Positions 8,914 to 17,533 of a DNA stretch of 64,000 nucleotides are shown one piece after another (the first letter of the stretch is position 1; each line of letters starts with the position of its first letter). The notes under the pieces are model-generated. The model saw nothing but the letters and a program-made list of their open reading frames with translations, had not been told where the DNA came from and ran no database searches. Source of the stretch: Hyunsoonleella aestuarii (GTDB taxonomy: Bacteria > Bacteroidota > Bacteroidia > Flavobacteriales > Flavobacteriaceae); contig NZ_VAWB01000001.1 of assembly GCF_006148925.1 (NCBI RefSeq), positions 130,001 to 194,000 of the forward strand, written 5' to 3'. The position numbers and the translations under genes were made by a program.

Positions 8914-10452
8914 TTAAAAAGGAACATCATCATTATCATCATTAAAAGAGCTTCCAAAAGCTTCATCCGGACTTGCTTTAAAAGTATCTGCTTTAAAAGT
9001 ATCATCATTAGCCGCAGCATTCATTTTAGAATGAAACTCAAAAGGCGAATCAAAATCATCCAAATTGTCAAACTTCCCGAGATGGCCAATAAACTTTAAA
9101 CGAATATTATCTAACCCACCATTTCTATGTTTAGCTACAATAAATTCCGCTTGCCCTTCTGTAGGTGATCGTTCATCATCATCCCACTCATCAATTTTAT
9201 AATATTCTGGTCTGTATATAAAACTCACAATATCAGCATCTTGTTCAATTGCTCCAGATTCACGTAAATCTGATAATAACGGACGCTTACTTCCTCCACG
9301 TGTTTCAACCGCACGAGATAGCTGTGACAAGGCTATTACAGGAACATTCAACTCCTTAGCTAAGGCTTTTAAGTTTCTTGAAATCATCGATATTTCTTGC
9401 TCCCTGTTTCCTGAATGACTGCTACCACCTGTCATTAATTGCAAGTAATCAATCATTATAAGCTTTATGCCATGTTGTGATGACAAACGTCTCGCCTTAG
9501 CTCGTAAATCAAAAATAGATAAAGACGGCGTATCATCAATAAAAAGAGGTGCTTTTTCTAAGCCTTTAACTTTTACATTAAGTTGCTCCCACTCATGCTT
9601 CTCTAATTTACCAGTTCTAAGTTTTTCCGAAGACAATCCGGTTTCGCTTGAAATTAATCGAGTAATTAATTGCACTGATGCCATCTCTAAAGAGAAAAAT
9701 GCAACTGGTATATTTTGATCTACTGCAATGTTTCTTGCCATCGAAAGTGTTAATGCCGTTTTACCCATACCAGGACGAGCGGCTACAATAATTAAATCGG
9801 ATGGCTGCCATCCTGAAGTTAATTTATCAAGCTTGTTAAATCCGGTTGGAATACCGCTTAAACCTTCTTTATTAGAAATTTCTTCAATCTTTTTTTTCGC
9901 CTGAATAACTAAATCTTGAGCTGTCTCACTCGATTTCTTAATATTCCCTTGGGTTACTTCATAAAGTTTGGCTTCTGCTTTGTCTAATAAATCGAATACA
10001 TCCTTCGTTTCATCGTAGGAATCTTCAATGATTTCGCTTGAGATTTTAATTAAACTGCGTTGAATAAATTTTTGCAAAATAATGCGCGCATGAAACTCGA
10101 TATGTGCAGATGAAGATACTTTTTGAGTGAGGGAAATAAGATAAAAATCACCACCGACCATTTCTAGCTTAGCATTCTTCTTTAATTGACTCGAAACAGT
10201 TAATAAGTCAATAGGTTCGCTGTTTTCAAACAGTTGAAAAACAGCTTCAAATATATGCTGATGTGCTTCTTTATAAAACGCTTCTGGGCTTAAAATATCG
10301 ATAACTTCGTCAACCCCCTTTTTATCAATCATCATTGCGCCCAACACAACCTCCTCTAAATCAAGTGCTTGAGGTGGTATTTTACCTTTCTCTAAATTTA
10401 TAATGGTACTTTTATCGACTTTATAGCCTTGAATTTGGTTAGGTTGTTTCAT
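8914..10452 (-). CDS. dnaB: Replicative DNA helicase DnaB
   Basis: Hexameric 5'-3' helicase that unwinds DNA at the replication fork. The 512-residue product has the DnaB N-terminal domain (about 25-130, with the typical LEEVVLGAM start), a linker and the RecA-like ATPase domain. Walker A is ARPGMGKT (225-232), Walker B is LIMIDYLQL (about 330) and RESGAIEQDAD follows. The C-terminal tail is acidic with repeated Asp and a final DDVPF, somewhat like the SSB-type acidic tip. No intein or insertion is seen. It is probably transcribed alone, with its own terminator at 8854-8881. Confidence 0.97.
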   Translation of the reverse strand: MKQPNQIQGYKVDKSTIINLEKGKIPPQALDLEEVVLGAMMIDKKGVDEVIDILSPEAFYKEAHQHIFEAVFQLFENSEPIDLLTVSSQLKKNAKLEMVGGDFYLISLTQKVSSSAHIEFHARIILQKFIQRSLIKISSEIIEDSYDETKDVFDLLDKAEAKLYEVTQGNIKKSSETAQDLVIQAKKKIEEISNKEGLSGIPTGFNKLDKLTSGWQPSDLIIVAARPGMGKTALTLSMARNIAVDQNIPVAFFSLEMASVQLITRLISSETGLSSEKLRTGKLEKHEWEQLNVKVKGLEKAPLFIDDTPSLSIFDLRAKARRLSSQHGIKLIMIDYLQLMTGGSSHSGNREQEISMISRNLKALAKELNVPVIALSQLSRAVETRGGSKRPLLSDLRESGAIEQDADIVSFIYRPEYYKIDEWDDDERSPTEGQAEFIVAKHRNGGLDNIRLKFIGHLGKFDNLDDFDSPFEFHSKMNAAANDDTFKADTFKASPDEAFGSSFNDDNDDVPF

Positions 10453-10564
10453 ATCTACGAAAGTAATTAAAAAGAAATATTTTCAATGTTAATATCGATT
10501 TTCTATTGTCAACCAAGAGTTAACAATTTAACTGTTAATAACTTAATAATATTGTCAATAACCA

Positions 10565-10597
10565 TAAAAAAATCTGAAGCTATAAACTTCAGATTTT
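10565..10597 (-). terminator. Terminator of accA
   Basis: An 11-bp perfect stem (AAAATCTGAAG with CTTCAGATTTT) with a 7-nt loop and, on the minus strand, a T-run. It starts 24 nt after the accA stop. Confidence 0.8.
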
Positions 10598-10620
10598 ACT
10601 ATGATATGATTTTAAATGAA

Positions 10621-11574
10621 TTAACCCTTAAAGACTCCCATTTCTAAATATTTATTCATACGATTTGATACTAAATCTTCTGGTGATAAGTTTTTAAAGT
10701 CCTCAAAAGATTTAACAATCGCATTACTGACTAATTTAAAAGTTTTTTCTCGATCTCTATGTGCTCCGCCTGCAGGCTCTTTTATAATTTCGTCTACAAG
10801 TTTAAGTTTTTTCATATCAGAAGCTGTTAACTTTAATGCCTCTGCCGCTTGCTCTTTATATTCCCAACTACGCCACAGAATAGATGAACACGATTCTGGT
10901 GAAATAACAGAATACCAAGTGTTTTCCAGCATTAAAACCTTATCTCCAACCCCAATACCTAAAGCACCTCCCGAAGCTCCTTCTCCAATAACCACAGTTA
11001 CAATTGGTACTTTTAGGCGAGTCATCTCAAGAATATTCCTAGCAATTGCTTCTCCTTGTCCGCGTTCTTCAGCTTCTAAACCTGGATAAGCTCCAGGCGT
11101 ATCTAAAATGGTCACCACAGGGATTCCAAACTTTTCGGCAGACTTCATAAGCCTCAATGCTTTTCTGTAACCTTCTGGATTAGCCATACCAAAATTTCTA
11201 TATTGTCTTGTTTTGGTATTATAACCTTTTTGTTGTCCAATAAACATGAAACTTTGGTCGCCTATCTTTCCTAAACCACCAATCATAGCCTTATCATCCT
11301 TAAAACTTCGGTCTCCATGAAGTTCTAAAAAAGTATCGCCGCAAATAGCTCTAATATAATCTAACGTATACGGCCTGTTTGGATGCCTAGATAATTGAAC
11401 ACGTTGCCATGGTGTTAAGTTTTTGTATATATCCTTTTTGGCTGCCGAAAGTTTTTTCTCTATTTGAGCACAGGTTTCAGTAACATCTACTTCACTCTCT
11501 TCTCCTATTATTTTGCATTTTTGAAGCTGGTCTTCAAGCTCTTTTATTGGAAGTTCAAATTCTAAATATTCCAT
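10621..11574 (-). CDS. accA: Acetyl-CoA carboxylase carboxyltransferase subunit alpha
   Basis: With AccD it moves the carboxyl group from biotin to acetyl-CoA, the first committed step of fatty-acid synthesis. The 317 residues are the family's normal length. The N-terminal helical part ([11 protein letters not shown]) is followed by the crotonase-like core with GHKKG-type [31 protein letters not shown] and [12 protein letters not shown] motifs. A TATATTTG element lies 27 nt upstream. accD is not in the window. It ends in a clear terminator and is probably transcribed separately from the DMT gene upstream. Confidence 0.97.
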   Translation of the reverse strand: MEYLEFELPIKELEDQLQKCKIIGEESEVDVTETCAQIEKKLSAAKKDIYKNLTPWQRVQLSRHPNRPYTLDYIRAICGDTFLELHGDRSFKDDKAMIGGLGKIGDQSFMFIGQQKGYNTKTRQYRNFGMANPEGYRKALRLMKSAEKFGIPVVTILDTPGAYPGLEAEERGQGEAIARNILEMTRLKVPIVTVVIGEGASGGALGIGVGDKVLMLENTWYSVISPESCSSILWRSWEYKEQAAEALKLTASDMKKLKLVDEIIKEPAGGAHRDREKTFKLVSNAIVKSFEDFKNLSPEDLVSNRMNKYLEMGVFKG

Positions 11575-11600
11575 AAGAATTTTTGATTTTAGTTAGCATA

Positions 11601-11608
11601 CAAATATA
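11601..11608 (-). promoter_or_regulatory. Candidate -7 element for accA
   Basis: TATATTTG on the minus strand, 27 nt upstream of the accA ATG, matching TAnnTTTG. I did not find a good TTG at the expected distance, so this is a partial match only. Confidence 0.4.
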
Positions 11609-11631
11609 AAAACTTTAATTAGGTTTAACGT

Positions 11632-12528
11632 TTATGTATTCTTTCTTTTTACAGCAGATGTGTTTTTTATAATCCCATTTAAAAGTACTGTAGAAATAAT
11701 AATTAATGCTCCAATGTAAAACGAGTTACTCATTTTCTCTTTCTCTGGAAACAATAGAATTGCCATTATTATTCCATAAACAGGCTCCAAATTATAGGTT
11801 AGAACAACTGTATATGGACTTACAAGCTTCATAACATAAATTGATGCGATAAAGGCGTAAGCTGTACAAACAGATGCCAAAATAAAGAGATATCCGTAAT
11901 CGGACATGCTTATTTCAAAAAAATCTATAGTAAAACCTTCACCAAAAATAGCAATGTAAAGCGATATAAATAAGACACCACTTAAAAACTCGTAAAAAGA
12001 AATAACTGTTGCTGTATGCTGTCTTAAAAACTTGCCATTTAAAACGGCAAATAATGATGATAAAAAAGCAGATGAAATTCCCAAAATAATCCCTAGTAAA
12101 AACTTTATTTCGCTTTGGGTGATAATAAACACCCCTATAATTACAAAAACACCAAAAATAATCTCATACCAAATTATGCTTCGTTTGTGAATAATTGGCT
12201 CTAAAAATGAAGCAAAAAATGCACCTGTTGAAAACATGGCTAGTGCGATAGAAATATTTGCGACATCTATGGCACCAAAAAATGTAATCCAGTGCAAGGC
12301 TATAATGACACCTGCAATGGAAAATCTAAGAATTGCTTTTGGAGAAGCCTTTAATTTTACTCCAGCAATTTTAATATACCCTAACATCAAAATTGCTGCC
12401 ATTACCATACGAAACCAGACTAGTGGCACAGCCTTTATTGAAATAAGTTCACCTAAAATGGCCGTGAATCCTGCAATGAATACTAAAAAATGTAAGTGTA
12501 AATAATTTCTAATCTTAGCGTTTGGCAT
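11632..12528 (-). CDS. DMT-superfamily (EamA) transporter
   Basis: Inner-membrane protein of 298 residues with about ten hydrophobic segments arranged as two EamA repeats (about 10-140 and 155-290), the standard architecture of drug/metabolite transporters. A conserved LEPVYGIIMAIL segment lies in the second repeat. The substrate cannot be inferred. The start overlaps the end of the LptF/G-type gene by 14 nt, so the two are probably translated from one message with tgt. Confidence 0.88.
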   Translation of the reverse strand: MPNAKIRNYLHLHFLVFIAGFTAILGELISIKAVPLVWFRMVMAAILMLGYIKIAGVKLKASPKAILRFSIAGVIIALHWITFFGAIDVANISIALAMFSTGAFFASFLEPIIHKRSIIWYEIIFGVFVIIGVFIITQSEIKFLLGIILGISSAFLSSLFAVLNGKFLRQHTATVISFYEFLSGVLFISLYIAIFGEGFTIDFFEISMSDYGYLFILASVCTAYAFIASIYVMKLVSPYTVVLTYNLEPVYGIIMAILLFPEKEKMSNSFYIGALIIISTVLLNGIIKNTSAVKRKNT

Positions 12529-13591
12529 TATATAAGAGGTATGAAGCTAAAATACCAAAAATGATATTAGGAAACCAAACAGCTATAATTGGTGGAAAGT
12601 CGGACTGTTCTGCCATAACACCAAATACCTTATCGAAAAAAACAAATACCATCGCGATGCAAATGCCAACAGCTAAATTGACTCCCATACCCCCACGTCT
12701 TTTAATTGAAGAAACAGCAACTGCTATAATAGTTAGTATAAAAATAGAAACTGGTAAACTCCATTTACGGTATTTGACCAACTTATAACGTCCTATATTT
12801 GATGAACCGCGCAACTCTTCTTTTTTAATGAAGTCATTCAATTCTCCATATCCTAAAGTTTCAGCTATATAAATTACTGGAGTTAAATCATCTACATCAA
12901 ATGAAAACAAAGTATCTTTTCTTCGAAGTACTTCTATCTCATCTTCAATCTCACCTACGATTCTTTTTGAATAATTAGTTAAACGGTAAGTGGTATCTTT
13001 TTCAATATATCGAATACTGGTGGCATTAATCTTGTATACTAATTTATTATCTACAATATGCTCCAATGTGAAATTACTCCCTTGATTATTCTTAATATCA
13101 AAACTACTTACATAAATAAAGTCATTATCATTAATTTGACGGTAGACATTTTTATTTTCAACGGCGCTCCTTCCTCGTTTTAAATATTTATAACTAAAAT
13201 CGTTAAATCCTTGGCTTGCCTTTGGCGCTAAATATAAGCCCAATACAATGGCTAAAATAGACACAAAAAAAGCACCTATCATATAAGGTCTAAGGAAACG
13301 TGAAAAAGATACACCCGAACTTAAAAAAGCGATAACTTCAGTGTTGTTTGCAAACTTTGATGTGAACCAAATAACCGATAAAAAAAGAAATAAAGGAAAA
13401 AGTAAATGTGCAAAATAAATGGTAAAATCTAAAAAATAAAGCATTACCTCTCCAAAAGGAACTTCATTTTCTAAAATTTTTCCAATTTTCTCGGCGAGAT
13501 GGACTGTAATCCCAATTGGAATAAACAGTAACAACATCATAAAAAATGTGAACAGATAGCGTTTAAGTATGTACCAATCTAATATCTTCAC
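12515..13591 (-). CDS. LptF/LptG-family lipopolysaccharide export permease
   Basis: Inner-membrane protein of 358 residues: three N-terminal membrane segments (about 12-33, 55-75, 95-120), a large periplasmic domain (about 125-270) and three C-terminal segments. This is the YjgP/YjgQ layout. Family members form the LptB2FG ABC exporter that lifts LPS from the inner membrane. Only one such gene is here and lptB is absent. The position after tgt is conserved in Bacteroidota, where it is often annotated LptG, but F and G cannot be told apart safely. It starts with GTG at 13591, directly abutting the tgt stop. Confidence 0.88.
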   Translation of the reverse strand: MKILDWYILKRYLFTFFMMLLLFIPIGITVHLAEKIGKILENEVPFGEVMLYFLDFTIYFAHLLFPLFLFLSVIWFTSKFANNTEVIAFLSSGVSFSRFLRPYMIGAFFVSILAIVLGLYLAPKASQGFNDFSYKYLKRGRSAVENKNVYRQINDNDFIYVSSFDIKNNQGSNFTLEHIVDNKLVYKINATSIRYIEKDTTYRLTNYSKRIVGEIEDEIEVLRRKDTLFSFDVDDLTPVIYIAETLGYGELNDFIKKEELRGSSNIGRYKLVKYRKWSLPVSIFILTIIAVAVSSIKRRGGMGVNLAVGICIAMVFVFFDKVFGVMAEQSDFPPIIAVWFPNIIFGILASYLLYNAKR

Positions 13592-14722
13592 TTATAAACG
13601 TTTATCCATTTGTTTAACCATTTTGTCCTTCCAAGATCTAAAGTCTCCAGCTAATATATGCTTTCTTGCTTCCCGAACCAACCAAAGGTAAAATCCTAAA
13701 TTATGAATGGTTGCTATCTGCCCGCCTAGTCTTTCATTTACAGTAAAAAGGTGACGTAAATAGGCTTTACTATAATCTGTATCAACAAACGTAATACCCA
13801 TTTCGTCCACAGGTGAAAAATCATCAGCCCATTTCAAGTTTTTAATGTTTATGGTTCCATGTGCAGTAAACAGCATCCCATTTCTTGCATTTCTTGTGGG
13901 CATCACACAGTCAAACATATCAATACCTAACGAAATATTTTCTAAAATATTGATTGGTGTTCCCACTCCCATTAAATACCTTGGTTTATCCTCTGGTAAA
14001 ATATTACATACCACATCGGTCATCGCATACATTTCTTCCGCAGGTTCACCCACAGATAAACCTCCAATAGCATTACCTAAGGCTCCTGCATTAGCTATAT
14101 ATTCAGCTGATTGTTGACGTAAATCTTTATAAGTACTTCCTTGAACAATCGGAAAAAATGTTTGGTTATAATTGTATTTTAATGGTGTTTTTTCAAGATG
14201 ATTAATACATCTATCCAACCACCGATGCGTCATATGCATCGACCTTTTGGCATAATTATAATCACAAGGATATGGCGTGCATTCATCAAAAGCCATAATA
14301 ATATCAGCTCCAATGCTCCGCTGTATTTCCATCACATTTTCTGGTGTAAAAACATGATAACTTCCATCAATATGAGATTTAAACTTCACACCTTCCTCTT
14401 TTATCTTTCTATTTGCTGATAAAGAATACACCTGATAACCTCCCGAATCAGTCAAAATATTTCTATCCCAATTCATGAATTTGTGAAGTCCACCTGCTTT
14501 CTCTAAAATATTAGTTTGAGGTTTTAAATATAAGTGGTACGTATTCCCAAGAATTATATCGGGATTAATATCGCTTTTAAGTTCTCTTTGATGTACCCCT
14601 TTAACAGTAGCTACGGTGCCTACTGGCATAAATATTGGTGTTTCAATAACACCATGATCTGTGGTAATACTTCCAGCTCTGGCCTTACTTTTCGGATCTG
14701 TCCCTTTTAATTCAAATATCAT
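13592..14722 (-). CDS. tgt: tRNA-guanine transglycosylase without the usual zinc cysteines
   Basis: Swaps guanine-34 for the queuosine precursor in GUN-anticodon tRNAs. The 376-residue TIM-barrel protein has ITTDHGVIETPIFMPVGT, TDSGGYQ with the catalytic Asp, GGLSVGEP and MFDCVMPTRNARNG with the nucleophile Asp. The ATG at 14722 is preferred over a TTG 6 nt upstream. The zinc motif CxCxxC...H of the family is degenerate: aligned on SxAYLxHL, the three Cys become Gly309, Thr311 and Asp314, while His340 is kept (IHNLGFY). Catalytic residues are intact, so it is probably active with a zinc-free C-terminal subdomain. It is first of the tgt-lptF/G-DMT unit. Confidence 0.95.
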   Translation of the reverse strand: MIFELKGTDPKSKARAGSITTDHGVIETPIFMPVGTVATVKGVHQRELKSDINPDIILGNTYHLYLKPQTNILEKAGGLHKFMNWDRNILTDSGGYQVYSLSANRKIKEEGVKFKSHIDGSYHVFTPENVMEIQRSIGADIIMAFDECTPYPCDYNYAKRSMHMTHRWLDRCINHLEKTPLKYNYNQTFFPIVQGSTYKDLRQQSAEYIANAGALGNAIGGLSVGEPAEEMYAMTDVVCNILPEDKPRYLMGVGTPINILENISLGIDMFDCVMPTRNARNGMLFTAHGTINIKNLKWADDFSPVDEMGITFVDTDYSKAYLRHLFTVNERLGGQIATIHNLGFYLWLVREARKHILAGDFRSWKDKMVKQMDKRL

Positions 14723-14741
14723 ATACAAAAATCATCGGTGG

Positions 14742-14749
14742 CAAATATA
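14742..14749 (-). promoter_or_regulatory. Candidate -7 element for tgt
   Basis: TATATTTG on the minus strand, 19 nt upstream of the tgt ATG. No clear TTG lies at the normal distance. Confidence 0.4.
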
Positions 14750-14856
14750 ATTAACTATATGTGATGTACTTCTTAATAAAATCAAAATTGTTAGCAAAAG
14801 GTTATAAATCGTTAATAAATGCCAAAAAACTCTTTCTAAAAGTCTATTTAAAACTT

Positions 14857-14864
14857 TACTTTTG
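14857..14864 (+). promoter_or_regulatory. Candidate -7 element for the transketolase pair
   Basis: TACTTTTG 25 nt upstream of the transketolase ATG at 14890, matching TAnnTTTG. The upstream -33 element is weak. Confidence 0.45.
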
Positions 14865-14889
14865 TGGCTGAAAATTTAAGATTTAAAAC

Positions 14890-15735
14890 ATGCCAAACAT
14901 TAAACAATTAGAAGATTTAACTACCCAAGTTCGTAGAGATATTTTACGAATGGTTCACAAAGTTAATTCTGGCCACCCAGGAGGTTCCCTAGGTTGTGCA
15001 GAATTTTTTGTGGCCTTGTATAACGAGATTATGGACAGAAATGACAGTTTTGATATGAATGGTATTGGTGAAGACCTTTTCTTTTTATCAAATGGTCATA
15101 TTTCTCCAGTTTTTTATAGTGTTTTGGCAAGATCTGGATATTTTCCTGTAGAAGAATTAAACACATTTAGACTTATTGATTCACGCCTACAAGGGCATCC
15201 AACAACTCATGAAGGTTTACCTGGAGTAAGAATTGCATCGGGTTCTTTAGGTCAGGGTATGTCTGTTGCTATTGGTGCTGCTCAAGCAAAAAAACTGAAT
15301 GGAGATGGTCATATAATTTATTCATTGCACGGTGATGGCGAATTACAAGAAGGTCAAAACTGGGAAGCGATTATGTATGCTTCTGCAAAGAAAGTGGACA
15401 ATCTAATTTCAACTATCGATTTAAATGGTCAACAAATTGATGGCTCCACTGATGATGTTTTACCAATGGGCAGTATAAAAGGTAAATTTGAAGCCTTTGG
15501 ATGGACTGTTTTAGAGATTGAAGAAGGAAATAATTTAGAAGCTATTTTAAATGGAATGGCCGAAGCAAAATCCAATACCGGTCAAGGAAAACCTGTATGC
15601 GTATTACTAAAAACAGTAATGGGTAATGGTGTTGACTTTATGATGCATACTCACGCGTGGCATGGTAAGGCACCAAATGACGAACAATTGGCAATTGGAC
15701 TTGAACAAAACACAGAAACTTTAGGAGACTACTAA
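14890..15735 (+). CDS. Transketolase, N-terminal subunit
   Basis: Thiamine-diphosphate-binding half of transketolase, which moves two-carbon units between sugar phosphates in the pentose phosphate pathway. The 281 residues cover only the first third to half of a classical 650-residue enzyme. They include SGHPGGSLG (about 27-35), the LSNGHISP segment, [14 protein letters not shown] and the [13 protein letters not shown] diphosphate/Mg site. The partner half follows after 19 nt in the same direction. Split transketolases are a normal form in many bacteria, so this is not a frameshift: each half has its own start and stop. Confidence 0.93.
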   Translation: MPNIKQLEDLTTQVRRDILRMVHKVNSGHPGGSLGCAEFFVALYNEIMDRNDSFDMNGIGEDLFFLSNGHISPVFYSVLARSGYFPVEELNTFRLIDSRLQGHPTTHEGLPGVRIASGSLGQGMSVAIGAAQAKKLNGDGHIIYSLHGDGELQEGQNWEAIMYASAKKVDNLISTIDLNGQQIDGSTDDVLPMGSIKGKFEAFGWTVLEIEEGNNLEAILNGMAEAKSNTGQGKPVCVLLKTVMGNGVDFMMHTHAWHGKAPNDEQLAIGLEQNTETLGDY

Positions 15736-15754
15736 CCACTTACTTAAACAAAAA

Positions 15755-16708
15755 ATGAAAATATATACATACACAGAAAAGAAGGATACAAGAAGTGGTT
15801 TTGGAGCAGGCTTAGCCGAACTAGGAAGAACAAATCCTAATGTAGTAGCACTTTGTGCTGACTTAATAGGATCTTTAAAAATGGATAAGTTCATTGAAGA
15901 AAACCCAGAACGTTTCTTTCAAGTTGGTATTGCTGAAGCTAACATGATGGGCATTGCTGCTGGACTAACAATTGGTGGAAAAATTCCATTTACTGGCACC
16001 TTTGCAAACTTTTCTACAGGTCGTGTTTACGATCAAATTCGTCAATCTATTGCTTATTCTGGGAAAAATGTAAAAATATGTGCTTCTCATGCAGGTTTAA
16101 CTTTAGGTGAAGATGGTGCAACACACCAAATTCTGGAAGATATAGGATTAATGAAGATGTTACCTGGAATGACTGTTATAAATCCTTGTGATTTTAATCA
16201 GACTAAAGCTGCAACCATAGCTATAGCGGAACATAATGGACCTGTTTATTTGCGCTTTGGAAGACCATCAGTTCCAATTTTTACGCCTGCAGATCAAAAG
16301 TTTGAAATTGGAAAAGCCATTCAGTTAACTGAAGGAAATGATGTAACCATTGTAGCGACAGGTCATTTAGTTTGGGAGGCATTGGAAGCATCTAAAGCAT
16401 TAAATGAAAAAGGCATTTCCGCTGAAGTAATAAATATTCATACTATCAAACCTTTAGATGAAGAAGCTATCTTAAATTCAGTTTCAAAAACAGGTTGCAT
16501 TGTAACTGCTGAAGAACATAATTATCTTGGCGGTCTTGGTGAAAGTGTGGCAAGAACATTAGCTTTAAACAAGCCAGCGCCGCAAGAATTTATTGCGACC
16601 AACGATACTTTTGGCGAATCTGGAACACCTGCACAACTTATGGCAAAATATGGATTGAACAGTAATGCTATTATTGAAAAAGTTAAAAAAGTAATTTCAA
16701 GAAAGTAA
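15755..16708 (+). CDS. Transketolase, C-terminal subunit
   Basis: The other half of the split transketolase, 317 residues. The pyrimidine-binding domain (about 10-180) includes [18 protein letters not shown], with the Glu that activates thiamine, and [15 protein letters not shown]. The C-terminal transketolase domain (about 190-310) includes [12 protein letters not shown] and [11 protein letters not shown]. It is translated from its own ATG 19 nt after the first half and is followed by a strong terminator. Some split pairs act as 1-deoxyxylulose-5-phosphate synthase-like enzymes, but transketolase is the better fit. Confidence 0.93.
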   Translation: MKIYTYTEKKDTRSGFGAGLAELGRTNPNVVALCADLIGSLKMDKFIEENPERFFQVGIAEANMMGIAAGLTIGGKIPFTGTFANFSTGRVYDQIRQSIAYSGKNVKICASHAGLTLGEDGATHQILEDIGLMKMLPGMTVINPCDFNQTKAATIAIAEHNGPVYLRFGRPSVPIFTPADQKFEIGKAIQLTEGNDVTIVATGHLVWEALEASKALNEKGISAEVINIHTIKPLDEEAILNSVSKTGCIVTAEEHNYLGGLGESVARTLALNKPAPQEFIATNDTFGESGTPAQLMAKYGLNSNAIIEKVKKVISRK

Positions 16709-16732
16709 TTAACTTTACATGAACTATACCAC

Positions 16733-16771
16733 AATGGTTTTGCGAATGTATTTTGCAAAACCATTTTTTTA
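16733..16771 (+). terminator. Terminator of the transketolase pair
   Basis: An 11-bp perfect stem (AATGGTTTTGC with GCAAAACCATT), 11-nt loop, then TTTTT. It starts 25 nt after the stop of the second subunit. Confidence 0.85.
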
Positions 16772-16846
16772 TTTGCGATGTTTGTTAAAATATTTAACGT
16801 TTGGCAGCGTTTTTGATTACAGATATCAAATCTTAAAACGAATATT

Positions 16847-17482
16847 ATGAACATTTTGAAAAAACTTCACAACTACCAACCAAGTAAGCGTGGATTTATT
16901 AAATGTTATTTTTTAGCCTCACTTTTTGCGCTATTAATGACAAATTCTGTTAAAGCGCAAACCGCAACGGGCTTCGGATTTAAAGGAGGCTTAAATTATA
17001 ATGCGAATGGTAAGTATTTTGAAGCCATAAGCAGTAATGCTGAAAACCCGGATAGAAACATTGGGTATCATGTTGGCATATTTGGTAAAATTGGTAATAA
17101 AGTTTATTTAAAACCTGAGTTTGTTTTTACCAGTACAAAAAGTGATTATACCAATGATACTTTTAAGATGGAAAAGCTTGACTTACCTCTTTTAATTGGG
17201 TTTAAAGTGCTTGGACCTATAAGTGTTTTTGCAGGTCCAGCATTTCAATATATTCTGGATTCGGAATACGAAGGTATTTCTATAAATAATATTGAAAACG
17301 ATTTTACTGTTGGGCTTAACTTTGGGATCGCTCTTAATATAAATCGTATTGGTATAGACTTACGTTACGAAAGAGGTTTTAATAAAAACGAAGCTACTTT
17401 TATAAACAACAATATAACCATAGAAGATAGGCTTGATACAAGGCCTGATCAACTCATTTTGAGTTTATCTTTTATCTTATAA
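16847..17482 (+). CDS. Small outer-membrane beta-barrel protein (porin family)
   Basis: A 211-residue exported protein. A long N-terminus ends in a hydrophobic stretch (about 20-35) and a KAQT-type signal peptidase site. The mature part alternates beta strands (GFGFKGGLNYN, YHVGIFGKIG, VYLKPEFVFTS) and ends in aromatic/Leu strand LILSLSFIL, typical of the 8-stranded 'outer membrane beta-barrel' family of Bacteroidota. It probably sits in the outer membrane with unknown function. The start at 16847 gives an unusually long signal n-region of about 20 residues, but no better in-frame ATG exists close to the hydrophobic core. Confidence 0.78.
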   Translation: MNILKKLHNYQPSKRGFIKCYFLASLFALLMTNSVKAQTATGFGFKGGLNYNANGKYFEAISSNAENPDRNIGYHVGIFGKIGNKVYLKPEFVFTSTKSDYTNDTFKMEKLDLPLLIGFKVLGPISVFAGPAFQYILDSEYEGISINNIENDFTVGLNFGIALNINRIGIDLRYERGFNKNEATFINNNITIEDRLDTRPDQLILSLSFIL

Positions 17483-17504
17483 ACAATCTCATTTCTCAAT
17501 ATTT

Positions 17505-17533
17505 AATAGCCATTAATTAAGTTAATGGCTATT
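17505..17533. terminator. Hairpin between convergent genes, possible bidirectional terminator
   Basis: A 12-bp perfect stem (AATAGCCATTAA with TTAATGGCTATT) with a 5-nt loop. It overlaps the stop codon of the minus-strand symporter and follows the beta-barrel gene by 22 nt. T-runs are poor on both sides, so termination is likely but not certain. Confidence 0.5.

Noticed and set aside
14890-16708. Transketolase broken by a frameshift
   Set aside because: Two separate genes with own starts, stops and a 19-nt gap are the normal split form in many bacteria.
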